DNA from: Comamonas sp.
GTDB lineage: Bacteria; Pseudomonadota; Gammaproteobacteria; Burkholderiales; Burkholderiaceae_C
Reading direction: 5' to 3'
Length of the DNA stretch: 64,000 nucleotides
NCBI RefSeq assembly: GCF_009360615.1
Contig: NZ_SPEY01000022.1
Location: 1 to 64,000, forward strand
In this document: piece after piece, positions 26,430-36,229 of the stretch
How positions within the stretch are numbered: position 1 is the first letter of the stretch
How the letters are laid out: each line of letters opens with the position of its first letter
Notes under the pieces: generated by a model
The model's database searches: none
The model's input: only the letters and a program-made list of their open reading frames with translations
Told to the model about the DNA's origin: nothing
Position numbers and translations under genes: made by a program

Positions 26430-28790
26430 ATGAGTGTTGTGCTGACCCTGATCGCCATTGCGGCGCTGGCCCTGTGTTTGCTGATCTGGCTGATCTCGCG
26501 TTTGCGCGCGGACTCCAGACCCGTACCGTCTGCAACTGCCGGGCAGGCGGCCGAGCCGTCCGTGGCCCGGACCGGAACCGCGTCGGAGGCTGCGGCGCAG
26601 GCACCCTCCGATCAAGCGCAGGCGGACATGGCGGATATGGCGTCGGAGTCCAGCCGCGATGTGAATTTCCGTCCCCAGGGCGAGCGCGGCATGGGCGGTC
26701 CCATCTATGGCGATGTGCTGTGTGCGGACGGCGTCTATCTGCCCCATGTCTGGGAGATGGACATGCACACCTCCTACGACGGGCGCTGGCTGCGCACGGG
26801 CTTTTATGACAACGAGAGCGCCCATCTGGTCGACCGCAAATCACGCCGCAGCTGGGTGATCGGCAGGCCGGAAGGCGAGCTGCTCGACGCCATCCACTGG
26901 CGCATGCCGCGCTGGAGCGGCGAGAGCATCAACGAAAGCGGCATTGCCGACGATGCGCATGTGATCATGTCCGATGCCAGCTTCGAGGCCTGGCTGGGCG
27001 AACACATGGAGGCGCAGCCGCAGCCCCTGCTGCAGGTGGTGGATCTCTGGGTGCCGGCAGACTGCCTGCCGGCCGAAGTCGCCCGGGCCATGCCGACGCT
27101 GCCGCAACCGGCTCAGCCCACCCCGGTGCCGCCGGTGCTGCTGCAGCGTCACTGGCCGGCTTCGCTGCGCAAGCTGCGCTACCCGATGGCTCCGCTGCAG
27201 AATCCGCACTGGCAGCTGATGCTGGGTGAGGCTGCCCAGCCCTGGGTGCTCGACGAGAGCCACAGCATGGTCTGGCGTGCCGATGCCCAGGCCTTTGCGC
27301 TCTATGCCTACCCTGCCCAGGGCGATGCCAGCCAGGCCAGCCTGCGGCTGGCTGTCTGGACCCTGGAGCGAGGCTGGCAGCAATGGCCGCAGCTGTTGCC
27401 CGAGGATCGCAAGCCCTGGGCCCTGGGCCTGCCGGATCTTGAGCCGCCGAGCGAGCCGCAAGTGCCAGCGGTTTTGCCGCTGAGCTGGCTCAATGAGCTG
27501 CTGCTGCAGAAGGTGCAGCTCGATATGCCCGAGACCGAGCGCCTGCACGATGGCACCAGCATCAGCTGCGCCATGAGCGAGGTGGATGTCTGCGCTGCCC
27601 ATCGGCGCGATGGCCTGCCCATCCTCAAACCCTCGCTTCCCCTGTGTTTCGACTGGCTGCGTGATCCGTCGCAGCCCGCGCTGTGGCGTGCGCAGAGCGA
27701 GCTGCTCAAGGGGCAGCGCCTGATCTGGACCCTGTCCAAGCCGGCCCGGGAGGAGCTGGGCGAAACGGCGGCCTACAACCTGCAATGGGGCGAACGCCAT
27801 TTGCCCGGCACCTGGGCACTGGAACATGTGATCGTGCAGGGACGCTGGGCGATTCTCATGCCGCACGGCCGTGCACCGATTCGCGGTGGCAGCGGCAGCC
27901 TGCAGGTCTGGGACGGGGAGCGCCTGCAAGGCGTGGACCTGCCCTGGCCTGTGGTGCGGCTGGCCGCTGTGCCGTCGGTCAAGGGCGGTATGGCTGCTCG
28001 CCTGCGCGTGCTGGCGCTGACGGCCAGTCTGGCCGACAAGGACTGGGACCCCTCGACCGCATCCTGGCGCTGGCCTCTGCAGTCCGTATCGGCCAGCCAT
28101 CTGGCAAGACCCGACTGGCGACCGCTTTACTCCGAGCGTGAACTGGCACCCGATGCGCAAGGGCGCTGGCAGCTGCTGCCGCGCTGGCGGGAGGTGAGAC
28201 AGATCCAGCATCCCTGCGCCGACGGCGACTATGTCTGGCGCGACGATGTGCGCGGCGACACCGTCTGGTGGTGGGGCGGCGTGAACGAGCGCGTCAACCA
28301 CGATTGGCAGCATGATGAACCTCGCAAGGACGGCGTGATCATGACGCGCAGCGGACTGGCGTTCTGCGGTGTCGGGCCCTGTGCCTGCCCCCATCCTTCA
28401 GGTGAAGGCTGGGCCTTGCTGGAGCCGGTGGAGACCCGCCATGGCGAGCTGGGTCAATGGCAGCTGCACTGGCTCAACCCCGTGGAAAAGGAAGTGCGCA
28501 CGCTGACCCTCAAGGCGCGCATGCCGGTGCTGCAGGGCTGGGATGCCCAGGGACTGCATTGGCAGGATCTGCCCCTGCCGGATGCTGATGTGCAGCAGGG
28601 TGAAGCGAACACGGCTCCCGAGATCCGGGCCGAACCGGTGGCTGCGCACCAGCTGGTGGTGGCACAGACCTGGCAGCGTGCTGCCGTCGAGCCCCTGCGT
28701 CAGGGCATGAACGGGCTGTGGCTGCGCGTCCAGGATCTGCGTTATGCCGAAGCTTTGCTGGGGCAGGATGACTGCCCCTGGAAGAGCTGA
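26430..28790 (+). CDS. Membrane-anchored protein of unknown function, Trp-rich
   Basis: 786-residue protein I do not recognise. It begins with one hydrophobic helix (VVLTLIAIAALALCLLIWLI, residues 3-22), then an Ala/Pro/Gln-rich linker to about residue 75, then a long soluble part rich in tryptophan with short repeated turns such as DGRWLRTGFYDNE, SRRSWVIGRPEGE, QGRWQLLPRW and DTVWWWGGVNE. This looks beta-rich, perhaps propeller-like, but no catalytic motif is evident. Topology (cytoplasmic or periplasmic bulk) is unclear because the charge bias at the helix is small. It is a single gene between two terminator-like hairpins. Codon use matches its neighbours, so it is not obviously foreign. 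Confidence 0.8.
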   Translation: MSVVLTLIAIAALALCLLIWLISRLRADSRPVPSATAGQAAEPSVARTGTASEAAAQAPSDQAQADMADMASESSRDVNFRPQGERGMGGPIYGDVLCADGVYLPHVWEMDMHTSYDGRWLRTGFYDNESAHLVDRKSRRSWVIGRPEGELLDAIHWRMPRWSGESINESGIADDAHVIMSDASFEAWLGEHMEAQPQPLLQVVDLWVPADCLPAEVARAMPTLPQPAQPTPVPPVLLQRHWPASLRKLRYPMAPLQNPHWQLMLGEAAQPWVLDESHSMVWRADAQAFALYAYPAQGDASQASLRLAVWTLERGWQQWPQLLPEDRKPWALGLPDLEPPSEPQVPAVLPLSWLNELLLQKVQLDMPETERLHDGTSISCAMSEVDVCAAHRRDGLPILKPSLPLCFDWLRDPSQPALWRAQSELLKGQRLIWTLSKPAREELGETAAYNLQWGERHLPGTWALEHVIVQGRWAILMPHGRAPIRGGSGSLQVWDGERLQGVDLPWPVVRLAAVPSVKGGMAARLRVLALTASLADKDWDPSTASWRWPLQSVSASHLARPDWRPLYSERELAPDAQGRWQLLPRWREVRQIQHPCADGDYVWRDDVRGDTVWWWGGVNERVNHDWQHDEPRKDGVIMTRSGLAFCGVGPCACPHPSGEGWALLEPVETRHGELGQWQLHWLNPVEKEVRTLTLKARMPVLQGWDAQGLHWQDLPLPDADVQQGEANTAPEIRAEPVAAHQLVVAQTWQRAAVEPLRQGMNGLWLRVQDLRYAEALLGQDDCPWKS

Positions 28791-28827
28791 TTCCCCTGCT
28801 TGCGCCCGCAGGGACGGCAGTCTTGCG

Positions 28828-28853
28828 AAGGGCAGCCCCTGCTGGCTGCCCTT
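28828..28853. terminator. Hairpin between convergent unknown gene and queF
   Basis: Perfect 10-base stem AAGGGCAGCC / GGCTGCCCTT with a 6-base loop in the 80-base convergent gap. The T tract is weak on both strands. Confidence 0.55.
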
Positions 28854-28871
28854 GACCGGGGCGTTCCGGTG

Positions 28872-29717
28872 CTATTGGCGTGCGGTACGCACATTGGCGG
28901 GCAGGGCACCCGGGTGGCTGGTACGGAAAGGGTTGATGTCCAGGCCGCCGCGGCGCGTGTAGCGGGCGTAGACGGCCAGCTTGATGGGTTTGCAGCGCGT
29001 CCAGATATCCATGAAGATGCGCTCCACGCATTGCTCATGGAACTCGTTGTGGTTGCGAAAGCTCACCAGGTACTGCAGCAGGCCTTCCTGCTCGATCTGC
29101 GCACCGCTGTATTGAATCTGAACGCTGCCCCAGTCAGGCTGGCCGGTGACCAGGCAGTTGCTCTTGAGCAGGTTGCTGACCAGGGTTTCGCTGACGGGGG
29201 CTTCGTCGTGGTTGGCACGCAGCAGCTCGGGAGCGGGCGTGTACCGGGTGCACTCCACATCGAGTCGGTCCAGCAGCAGGCCGTCGAGCTCATGCACTTG
29301 CTGGGCATCGAACTGCTCCGCTTCCAGCAATCGGACGCCCACGCTGCCCTGGGCCTCGCTGCCGCGCCAGGTGGCTTCGGACAGATCCGTGCGCAGGCGC
29401 GCCAGCACCTCGCTGGCGTCGGCAAAGCGGGTGTTGTTGAAGCTGTTCAGATACAGCTTGAAGGATTTGCTTTCGATCAGGTTGGGCGTTTCGCAGGGAA
29501 TGGTGAAATGCGCCAGCGCCACCTGGGGCTTGCCGCGCAGATTGAGCCAGGAAACTTCGAATGACGTCCACAGATCGGCACCAAAGAACGGCGGGTTGAC
29601 GGCTGCGCCGATTTCCTCGCGCTTGGTCAGGCGTGGCAGGGGAAAGAGCAGTGATGCGTCGTACTGGTCCACATAGGCCGAGCTTTTGCCCAGCTGCGAT
29701 TGTTCAGGGGTGTGCAT
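28872..29717 (-). CDS. queF: NADPH-dependent 7-cyano-7-deazaguanine reductase
   Basis: 281-residue type II QueF, which reduces preQ0 to preQ1 in queuosine biosynthesis for tRNA wobble modification. The substrate/NADPH motif [13 protein letters not shown] is at about 82-94. The catalytic Cys188 is in [11 protein letters not shown] with general-acid Asp195 (E. coli Cys190/Asp197). The tandem T-fold layout and length match E. coli QueF (282). It is a single gene on the minus strand and other queuosine genes are not in the window. Confidence 0.96.
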   Translation of the reverse strand: MHTPEQSQLGKSSAYVDQYDASLLFPLPRLTKREEIGAAVNPPFFGADLWTSFEVSWLNLRGKPQVALAHFTIPCETPNLIESKSFKLYLNSFNNTRFADASEVLARLRTDLSEATWRGSEAQGSVGVRLLEAEQFDAQQVHELDGLLLDRLDVECTRYTPAPELLRANHDEAPVSETLVSNLLKSNCLVTGQPDWGSVQIQYSGAQIEQEGLLQYLVSFRNHNEFHEQCVERIFMDIWTRCKPIKLAVYARYTRRGGLDINPFRTSHPGALPANVRTARQ

Positions 29718-29740
29718 GATTCAAAAAGAAAATGGCCAGC

Positions 29741-29796
29741 AGTAAAAAAGATAGCTGCTAGCGCTTTATGGGTAAGGGCTATAGCCTGTTTTTACT
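29741..29796 (+). repeat. Dispersed Comamonadaceae-type intergenic repeat
   Basis: AAAAAAGATAGCTGCTAGCG followed by a Tgggtaagg core and GCTATAGCCTGTTTTT. It shares its layout with copies at 927-979 and 57493-57545 and sits between queF and the dioxygenase gene; its right end overlaps the dioxygenase stop. Confidence 0.6.
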
Positions 29797-30691
29797 TGAA
29801 CTCTCGTTCGCGTAGCCACTTGGTGGCTATCCATTTTTCGCCCTCGAGAACGGGAGCGCCGCCGTGCAGGCTCTTGGTCGCCGGGTCGGGCCGGTCATAG
29901 CTGAAGAATACGGCATTGCCGCGGCGCGGCACGACCTGCAGCCCTACGTCGGGAAAGGTGGTTGCACCGCCGCGCGCGGGCTCGTTGAGATACATGACCA
30001 GGGTTCCCACACGCTGGCCGCCTCGTTTGAGTATGGTCGGCGTGCCGGGTTCGTTGGGTGCGAAGTAATCGTAGTGCGGCTTGTATTCGGCGCCTGGCCG
30101 GTAGTGCAGCACCTGCATGCCTTCGCCGTTCTCCTGTGGCCAGTTCAGCAGGCGCGCAATGCGCTGCTCCACACGACCGATGAGCTCGTTTTCTCCGCGC
30201 TGGAAGAACATGCCATGGCTGGTGCGGTCATCATTGACGGCCTCGCCACCGCTCTGGTTGTCCACGGTCAGAGAGCGCTGCATGCGCGGTCGGGCGGCCG
30301 CGATGATGGCATCGCATTCCTCGTCGGAGAGCAGGTTGCCGAACACCACGACCCGGGGATGACGCATGTTCATCAGCACATGGACATCGCGATCGCCGGT
30401 GTTGATGCAGCAGGGATCGCTCTGCAGATCGGGCTCGGGCACGCCGGAATCACGAATCCCCACACCCACCCCGGCCTCGGCCCTGGCCGGCGCGAAAGCC
30501 AGCGGCAGCTCGCCCTCTTCGGGCAGGGCCAGCGCCCGGCGTGCCAGGTGCTCGGCCCAGCCCGCCTTGCGCATCGATTGCAGCAGCGATGGCAGCGGCA
30601 CGCCGGAGGCACTCTGCGTGCGCACCCATTGCATCAGCTCGGGTGTCAGGCCGGGAGGGGTGACGAACTCGTCGTGGGTGGAGGTGCTCAT
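29792..30691 (-). CDS. 2-oxoglutarate/Fe(II) dioxygenase, prolyl 4-hydroxylase family
   Basis: 299-residue protein with a C-terminal P4H double-stranded beta-helix. The iron site reads HYDYF (His and Asp) and SLHGGAPV (distal His), with Lys in GEKWIATKW for 2-oxoglutarate. The N-terminal ~70 residues (GLTPELMQWVRTQSASGVPL) form a small helical domain seen in related betaproteobacterial proteins. It probably hydroxylates a proline or another residue in a protein; the target is unknown. The start at 30691 is preferred over 30727. It follows yaaA by 45 bases on the same strand. Confidence 0.88.
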   Translation of the reverse strand: MSTSTHDEFVTPPGLTPELMQWVRTQSASGVPLPSLLQSMRKAGWAEHLARRALALPEEGELPLAFAPARAEAGVGVGIRDSGVPEPDLQSDPCCINTGDRDVHVLMNMRHPRVVVFGNLLSDEECDAIIAAARPRMQRSLTVDNQSGGEAVNDDRTSHGMFFQRGENELIGRVEQRIARLLNWPQENGEGMQVLHYRPGAEYKPHYDYFAPNEPGTPTILKRGGQRVGTLVMYLNEPARGGATTFPDVGLQVVPRRGNAVFFSYDRPDPATKSLHGGAPVLEGEKWIATKWLREREFK

Positions 30692-30736
30692 GTCGACAAT
30701 GCTAGTGTGCACTGATGCCGATTTCAATGCGCGGCG

Positions 30737-31537
30737 TCAGTCTTGCAGCTTGCGGCGGAACACCAGCTTGCCGGGCGTGCTGGCCTGCTCGGCCAGCGCA
30801 TAGCCCTCCAGATCGAACTTGCGCAGGTCGGCCACCTTTTGGGCCTTGTGCTGGACCGCCCAGCGCACCATCAGTCCGCGCGCACGCTTGGCATGGAAGC
30901 TGATGATCTTGTACTTGCCGCCCTTGAAGTCCTCGAAGACGCATTCGACGACAGGGGCCCCGAGCGCCTTGAGATCTACGGCCTTGAAGTATTCCTGCGA
31001 TGCCAGGTTGACGACAATGCGCTCGGCCTGGGTGTCTCCGCGCTCGGCCTGTGCAGCAATGCGCTCGTTCAGATAGTCTGCAATCTGGGTTCCCCAGAAC
31101 TGGTAGAGGTTGCTTCCCTTGGCGTTTTCCAGCCGGGTACCCATCTCCAGGCGGTAGGGCTGCAGCAGGTCCAGCGGGCGCAGGACGCCATAGAGACCGC
31201 TCAGGATCACGACATGCTCCTGGGCCCAGTCCAGCTCCCCGGGCTTGAGGCTGGCCGCGTTCAGCCCCTCGTAGACATCGCCATTGAAGGCCAGAACGGC
31301 CTGGCGCGAGTTCCTGGCGGTGAAACGGGCGCTGAACGCTTCATAGCGTCCCACATTGAGCACGGCCAGCTTGTCGCTGATGCCCATGAGTTCCGAAATC
31401 TGCTGGGGCGACTTCGTGCGCAGCACTTCGATCAGCTCCAGGGGCTGTTTTTTGAATACCGGCAGCGTGTGTGGCAGCTCGGCGGAAACAGGACTTTCAT
31501 AGTCCAGCGATTTGGCCGGGGAGATCAGAAACAACAT
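30737..31537 (-). CDS. yaaA: Peroxide stress protein YaaA (UPF0246)
   Basis: 266-residue cytoplasmic protein beginning MLFLISPAKSLDYESP, the family signature, with FNGDVYEGL and LSGLYGVLRPLDLLQPYRLE in the middle and ISFHAKRARGLMVRW near the end. E. coli YaaA limits free iron and Fenton damage during H2O2 stress and has a DNA-binding-like fold. It lies between rne and the dioxygenase gene, all on the minus strand, but rne has its own terminator. Confidence 0.95.
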   Translation of the reverse strand: MLFLISPAKSLDYESPVSAELPHTLPVFKKQPLELIEVLRTKSPQQISELMGISDKLAVLNVGRYEAFSARFTARNSRQAVLAFNGDVYEGLNAASLKPGELDWAQEHVVILSGLYGVLRPLDLLQPYRLEMGTRLENAKGSNLYQFWGTQIADYLNERIAAQAERGDTQAERIVVNLASQEYFKAVDLKALGAPVVECVFEDFKGGKYKIISFHAKRARGLMVRWAVQHKAQKVADLRKFDLEGYALAEQASTPGKLVFRRKLQD

Positions 31538-31574
31538 GGCTTGACGTTCACTCCATCAAAGAAAAGGGCGCATG

Positions 31575-31622
31575 AAAAAGGGCCAAGGCCCCGTTCACCG
31601 AAGTGGACGGTCCCCTTGGCCC
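31575..31622 (-). terminator. Intrinsic terminator of rne
   Basis: On the minus strand: GGGCCAAGG, 25-base loop region with an internal hairpin, CCTTGGCCC, then five T. It lies 26 bases after the rne stop. Confidence 0.8.
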
Positions 31623-31648
31623 TGTGATGCCGGAAGGCGGTCTTCTGC

Positions 31649-34630
31649 TTAGGCGCTGGCGCCTGCAGCCTGCTCTTCCTTCTCGAACGGCAGCTGCATC
31701 AGGCTCAGATCCTTGCGGGTCTCGACCAGGATCAGCGGGCCTTCGTCGAGCACCACCACGGGCGGACGCTCGCGTGGAATCCGCACGGGCTTGGGCTCGG
31801 CGGCAATCGCAGCCTGGACGGCAGCGATCTTTTCGGCATCGGAGTTGATCCATTCCAGACCCGACGCGGCTGCCAGGGCTTGCAGCTCGGCAATCGGCAG
31901 CACATAGCTCTGTGCCTTGGGCGATGCGACGGTCGGGGCAGGAGCCACGGCTTCGGTCACAGGCTCCACGGCACCAGTCTGAGGCTCCGGGGCAGCCGCA
32001 GGCTCGGCCGGCACGGGCTGGGCAGGCTCTTGCGCAGTTGCGACAGCCGTCAGGGCCTCTTCTGCAACCACGGGTGCCTGCACTTGCGCAGCCACAGGTG
32101 CCTGTTCTGCCTCCACCTGAGGAGCAACCGCATCGAAGTAGCTGCGGCGTGCCGGCGGCTCGCTCGCATCCGCGGATGGCACTTCGACCGGAGCCTGGAC
32201 TTCGGCCGTCTGCTCGGCAGCCAGGCCTTCGGCCTGGGCCTCGCGCGGTGCGCGGTCGCGGCGGTCACGGCCGTAGCGGTCACGCGAACGGCGCTGACGG
32301 GGCTCGCGTGCGGTATCGCCTTGTGCACCATCCTGTGCCAGGACATCCGCTGCGTCGGCCGGTGCGGTGTTCAGCACCGCTTCATCGCTCACGGCCTGCA
32401 GGACGGGCTGGGCATCGGCGTTGCGATTCTGCCGCTCGCGGCGGCCTTCACCGCGCTCATTGCGTTCACTGCGCTCATTGCGTTCCGCACGCTCGCCGCG
32501 TTCCTGGCGGTTGCGCTCGGGCTTGGGAGCTGCGTTGAACTCTTCGGCATTCAGCGCGGTTTCCGCCACCTGGGGCTGGCGGTCGTCGCGGCGCTCGCTG
32601 CGTTCGCCACCGCGACGGTTGCCGCGTTCGGGGCGGTCCTGGCGCTGTTGCTCGGGGCGCTCGTTGCGTTGCTGCTCATCACGGCCCTGGGCATTGCGGC
32701 GGTTGTTGCGGTCCGTGCGTTCGCCGCCAGTGCGCTCCGCGCTGTTGCGGTCGCTGCGCTCGTTGCGGTCACCACCACGGCGGTTGCGGTCGCCGCCACG
32801 GCCCTCGCCCCGGCGGCCGTCGCGGCTGCCTTCACGGGCGGCAGGGGCGGGAGCCTCGGCCACGGGAGCGGGTGCAGTCACGGGGGCAGGGGTGCCGAAG
32901 CCGAACAGGTTCTTGAGCCAGGCAAAGAAGCCTTGCTCGCGCACCACCGGGCGCGCTGCCGCAGGAGCCGGCGTCGCAGCGGCAGCACGAGGCTGGCGGG
33001 GCGCACGAGGCTCGGCAATCGGCGCGGGAGCATCGGGCAGCACCCCCTTGATGACGGGAGTCTGCTTGTTGGTGGGTTCCTGCGAGCGTCGGGTGACAGT
33101 GGTCACCTCTTCGGGCTCGTCGGCCAGCTTGTAGCTGGCTTCCATGGATTCCAGGCGAGAGTCGTCGTGCTTGAGGCGCTCGAGCTTGTAGTGCGGCGTG
33201 TCCATGGACTTGTTGGGCACCATGATCACGTTGACGCGCTGCTTGAGCTCGATCTTGGTGATTTCGCTGCGCTTTTCGTTGAGCAGGAAGGAGGCCACTT
33301 CCACGGGCACCTGGCAGTGCACGGCGGCCGTGTTGTCCTTCATGGACTCTTCCTGGATGATGCGCAGAATCTGCAGTGCAGAGCTTTCCGTGTCGCGGAT
33401 GTGGCCGGAGCCGCCGCAGCGCGGGCAGTTGATGTGGGCGCCCTCGGACAAGGCGGGCTTGAGGCGCTGGCGGCTCATTTCCATCAGGCCGAACTTGCTG
33501 ATGGTGCCGAACTGCACGCGGGCGCGGTCCTGGCGCAGCGCATCGCGCAGGCGGTTTTCCACTTCGCGGCGGTTCTTGGCCTCTTCCATGTCGATGAAGT
33601 CGATCACGATCAGGCCGCCCAGGTCGCGCAGGCGCATCTGGCGCGCCACTTCGTCGGCTGCCTCAAGGTTGGTGCGGGTCGCGGTTTCCTCGATGTCGCC
33701 GCCCTTGATGGCGCGGGCCGAGTTCACGTCCACGGAGACCAGGGCTTCGGTGTGGTCGATCACGATGGCGCCGCCCGAGGGCAGGGTCACGGTGCGCGAA
33801 TAGGCGGACTCGATCTGGTGCTCGATCTGGAAGCGCGAGAACAGGGGAGCGTCGTCGCGGTAGCGCTTGACGCGGGCTGCATGCTCGGGCATCACATGTG
33901 CCATGAACTGCTGGGCCTGTTCGTAGATGTCATCGGTGTCGATCAGGATGTCGCCGATGTCATTGTTGAAATAGTCGCGGATGGCACGGATGACCAGGCT
34001 GGACTCCTGATAGATCAGGAAGGCGCCCTTGGAGGCCTTGGCGGCGCCGTCGATGGCGCTCCACAGCTTGAGCAGGTAGTTCAGGTCCCACTGCAGCTCG
34101 GGGGCCGAGCGGCCGATGCCGGCAGTGCGCGCAATGATGGACATGCCCTTGGGGTACTCGAGCTGGTCCATGGCCTCCTTGAGTTCGGCACGGTCCTCGC
34201 CCTCGATGCGGCGCGAAACGCCGCCGCCTCGGGGGTTGTTGGGCATCAGCACCACATAGCGGCCGGCCAGCGAGATGAAGGTCGTCAGGGCCGCGCCCTT
34301 GTTGCCGCGCTCTTCCTTTTCGACCTGGACGATCAGTTCCTGGCCTTCGCGGATCACGTCGTTGATGCGGGCCTGGCTGGGCGAAACGCCTTCGGCAAAG
34401 TATTGCTTGGAGATTTCCTTGAAGGGCAGAAAGCCGTGGCGATCCTCGCCATAGTCCACGAAGCAGGCTTCGAGAGAAGGCTCGACACGGGTCACGACGG
34501 CCTTGTAGATATTGCCCTTGCGTTGTTCGCGACCTTCGATCTCGATCTCGTAGTCCAGCAGCTTCTGGCCGTCCACAATGGCCAGGCGGCGTTCTTCGGA
34601 CTGCGTCGCGTTAATCAGCATCCGTTTCAT
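31649..34630 (-). CDS. rne: Ribonuclease E
   Basis: 993-residue endoribonuclease, the core of mRNA decay and rRNA/tRNA processing at the inner membrane. The N-terminal catalytic half has the S1 domain (about 35-120), the DNase I-like subdomain with metal-binding Asp residues in [10 protein letters not shown] and VIDFIDMEE, and the Zn-link CPRCGGSGH at about 401-409. From about residue 520 the protein is low-complexity: Pro/Ala linkers and Arg-rich RNA-binding tracts ([14 protein letters not shown]), then a conserved C-terminal peptide. A long leader precedes it, typical of RNase E autoregulation. Its convergent neighbour is yaaA on the same strand. Confidence 0.96.
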   Translation of the reverse strand: MKRMLINATQSEERRLAIVDGQKLLDYEIEIEGREQRKGNIYKAVVTRVEPSLEACFVDYGEDRHGFLPFKEISKQYFAEGVSPSQARINDVIREGQELIVQVEKEERGNKGAALTTFISLAGRYVVLMPNNPRGGGVSRRIEGEDRAELKEAMDQLEYPKGMSIIARTAGIGRSAPELQWDLNYLLKLWSAIDGAAKASKGAFLIYQESSLVIRAIRDYFNNDIGDILIDTDDIYEQAQQFMAHVMPEHAARVKRYRDDAPLFSRFQIEHQIESAYSRTVTLPSGGAIVIDHTEALVSVDVNSARAIKGGDIEETATRTNLEAADEVARQMRLRDLGGLIVIDFIDMEEAKNRREVENRLRDALRQDRARVQFGTISKFGLMEMSRQRLKPALSEGAHINCPRCGGSGHIRDTESSALQILRIIQEESMKDNTAAVHCQVPVEVASFLLNEKRSEITKIELKQRVNVIMVPNKSMDTPHYKLERLKHDDSRLESMEASYKLADEPEEVTTVTRRSQEPTNKQTPVIKGVLPDAPAPIAEPRAPRQPRAAAATPAPAAARPVVREQGFFAWLKNLFGFGTPAPVTAPAPVAEAPAPAAREGSRDGRRGEGRGGDRNRRGGDRNERSDRNSAERTGGERTDRNNRRNAQGRDEQQRNERPEQQRQDRPERGNRRGGERSERRDDRQPQVAETALNAEEFNAAPKPERNRQERGERAERNERSERNERGEGRRERQNRNADAQPVLQAVSDEAVLNTAPADAADVLAQDGAQGDTAREPRQRRSRDRYGRDRRDRAPREAQAEGLAAEQTAEVQAPVEVPSADASEPPARRSYFDAVAPQVEAEQAPVAAQVQAPVVAEEALTAVATAQEPAQPVPAEPAAAPEPQTGAVEPVTEAVAPAPTVASPKAQSYVLPIAELQALAAASGLEWINSDAEKIAAVQAAIAAEPKPVRIPRERPPVVVLDEGPLILVETRKDLSLMQLPFEKEEQAAGASA

Positions 34631-35179
34631 GATGCGTTTCCTTTATTCGTTTTATGGGGCACGCTGGTCACAGACCAACGTGCCTTTGACTGGTAATCAA
34701 AGACAGGCTCAACAGGAGCCGTGATGCCAGACGAACGTGTTGAAACGGATGAGGAATCTGGGGCGGTACAGGACGGCGCTACTGGCCTGATCTCAAGTCA
34801 GTAGCGGAGGTACAGGCCGGGGGACGAGCGGGAGAGGACGCGCATGCAGACGGGGTACGAAAGAAGCCGGCGCGCGTGCTAGGGAGGTGGGTGGTTTCTT
34901 CGAGACACGGCTCGTCCCGGGGGCCGGCCGTGCCTTGCCCCAGAGGTTGATCAGCAATGTCCAAAAGATCCACATGCTCGTTGAGAGAACCGACAGTTGC
35001 AGGCTGCTTTTGCCTGGGCAACTGCGCGGTATGAGATTCCGTATCAGTGTTTCAATTCGTCAGCCTTTGCCAGGCTTTCACAGGCTGCTGCAGCTCATCT
35101 TGGCTGCAATTTGCGTGTGCAAAACTGGCGGGCATCGACCTGCCTGTGCGGTGGGAAATGATTGTTTGGACTAAACTCC
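34631..35179 (-). other. rne 5' leader and divergent promoter region
   Basis: Five hundred and fifty bases without a supported gene. If the TATAAT at 35225-35230 is the rne -10 box, this whole stretch is the rne leader, about 587 bases. Long structured leaders mediate RNase E autoregulation in E. coli. The upstream signals of rluC must also be here. Confidence 0.55.
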
Positions 35180-36220
35180 ATGAGAATCAATCACTTACAA
35201 CTAAGCTCGGCACAGGTGAAACACATTATAGAGGGCAAACCGGCACAGGACCGGTCCCAGATGACGGCCACGGCCTCGGTACGGCTGATCGAGGTCGATG
35301 AAGACTCCTCCGGACAGCGGCTCGACAACTTTCTCATGCGCCACCTCAAGGGGGTGCCCAAGACCCATGTCTACCGCATCATCCGCAGTGGTGAAGTGCG
35401 GATCAACAAGGGGCGCGTGAGCGCCGAGACCCGGGTTCAGACCGGCGATGTGGTGCGACTTCCGCCGGTCCGGATTTCCGAAAAAGTGACCGAAAAAGCG
35501 GAACGCCCGGCACCGGCTAAGGACTTTCCCGCCCTGTTGGATGACGAACACATGATCGCGCTGTCCAAGCCTGCCGGCGTGGCCGTGCATGGAGGCTCGG
35601 GTGTGAGCTTTGGCGTCATCGAGCAACTGCGTCAGGCGCGTCCCGAGGCCAAGTTCCTCGAGCTGGTGCACCGGCTGGATCGTGAAACCTCCGGCATCTT
35701 GCTGGTGGCCAAGAAGCGCTCCGCGCTCATCAATCTGCAGGACCAGTTTCGCGAGCGCGAGACCGGCAAGACCTATCTGGCACTGGTGCAGGGGGCATGG
35801 CCGGCCAGCAAGAAGGTGATCGATCTGCCGCTGCACAAGTATCTGCAGGCCGATGGCGAACGCCGCGTGCGCGTGACCACGGCCGATGACCCGGACGGAA
35901 TGCGTTCCATCACCCTGGTCAAGGTCAGAAAGCTGATCGAGCCGCGTCCCCTGCAGGGGCTGCCAGCCATGAGTCTGCTGGAGGTGACCATCAAGACGGG
36001 GCGTACCCACCAGATTCGCGTGCATCTGTCGTCGCAGGGGCATCCCATCGTGGGCGATGACAAATATGGTGATTTTGATCTCAACCGTCGTGTGCAAAAG
36101 CAGGGGCTCAAACGCATGTTTCTGCACGCCTGGCGGCTACAGTTCAACCATCCCGCCAGCGGCGAGCGTGTCGAGCTGCGCGCCGAACTGCCGCCGGAGC
36201 TGGCGGATTTTGTGAACTGA
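35180..36220 (+). CDS. rluC: 23S rRNA pseudouridine synthase RluC
   Basis: RluA-family synthase that makes pseudouridine at 23S rRNA positions 955, 2504 and 2580 in E. coli. An N-terminal S4 domain (GQRLDNFLMRHLKGVPKTHV) precedes the catalytic domain with LVHRLDRETSGILLVAKK, containing the active Asp, and TGRTHQIRVHLSSQGHPIVG. The start is uncertain: ATG 35180 gives 346 residues, ATG 35261 gives 319, the length of the E. coli protein, and a TTG lies at 35162. It heads an operon with the HAD, Rieske and sppA genes and is divergent from rne, as in many proteobacteria. Confidence 0.95.
   Translation: MRINHLQLSSAQVKHIIEGKPAQDRSQMTATASVRLIEVDEDSSGQRLDNFLMRHLKGVPKTHVYRIIRSGEVRINKGRVSAETRVQTGDVVRLPPVRISEKVTEKAERPAPAKDFPALLDDEHMIALSKPAGVAVHGGSGVSFGVIEQLRQARPEAKFLELVHRLDRETSGILLVAKKRSALINLQDQFRERETGKTYLALVQGAWPASKKVIDLPLHKYLQADGERRVRVTTADDPDGMRSITLVKVRKLIEPRPLQGLPAMSLLEVTIKTGRTHQIRVHLSSQGHPIVGDDKYGDFDLNRRVQKQGLKRMFLHAWRLQFNHPASGERVELRAELPPELADFVN
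35225..35230 (-). promoter_or_regulatory. Candidate rne -10 box
   Basis: Consensus TATAAT on the minus strand, about 595 bases before the rne start and inside or just before rluC depending on the rluC start. The -35 region is poor. Overlap of the rne promoter with divergent rluC is also seen in E. coli. Confidence 0.45.
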
Positions 36221-36229
36221 CTAGGCTTC

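Noticed and set aside
24769..26844. A 691-codon minus-strand open frame opposite the chemoreceptor gene
   Set aside because: Shadow of a well-supported receptor gene; composition is typical of reverse-strand GC-rich reading.
31880..34696. A 938-codon open frame on the plus strand opposite rne
   Set aside because: It is antisense to the certain rne gene over its whole length, and its Leu/Ala/Gly/Arg-rich, repetitive product reflects rne's GC-rich repetitive codons read backwards.
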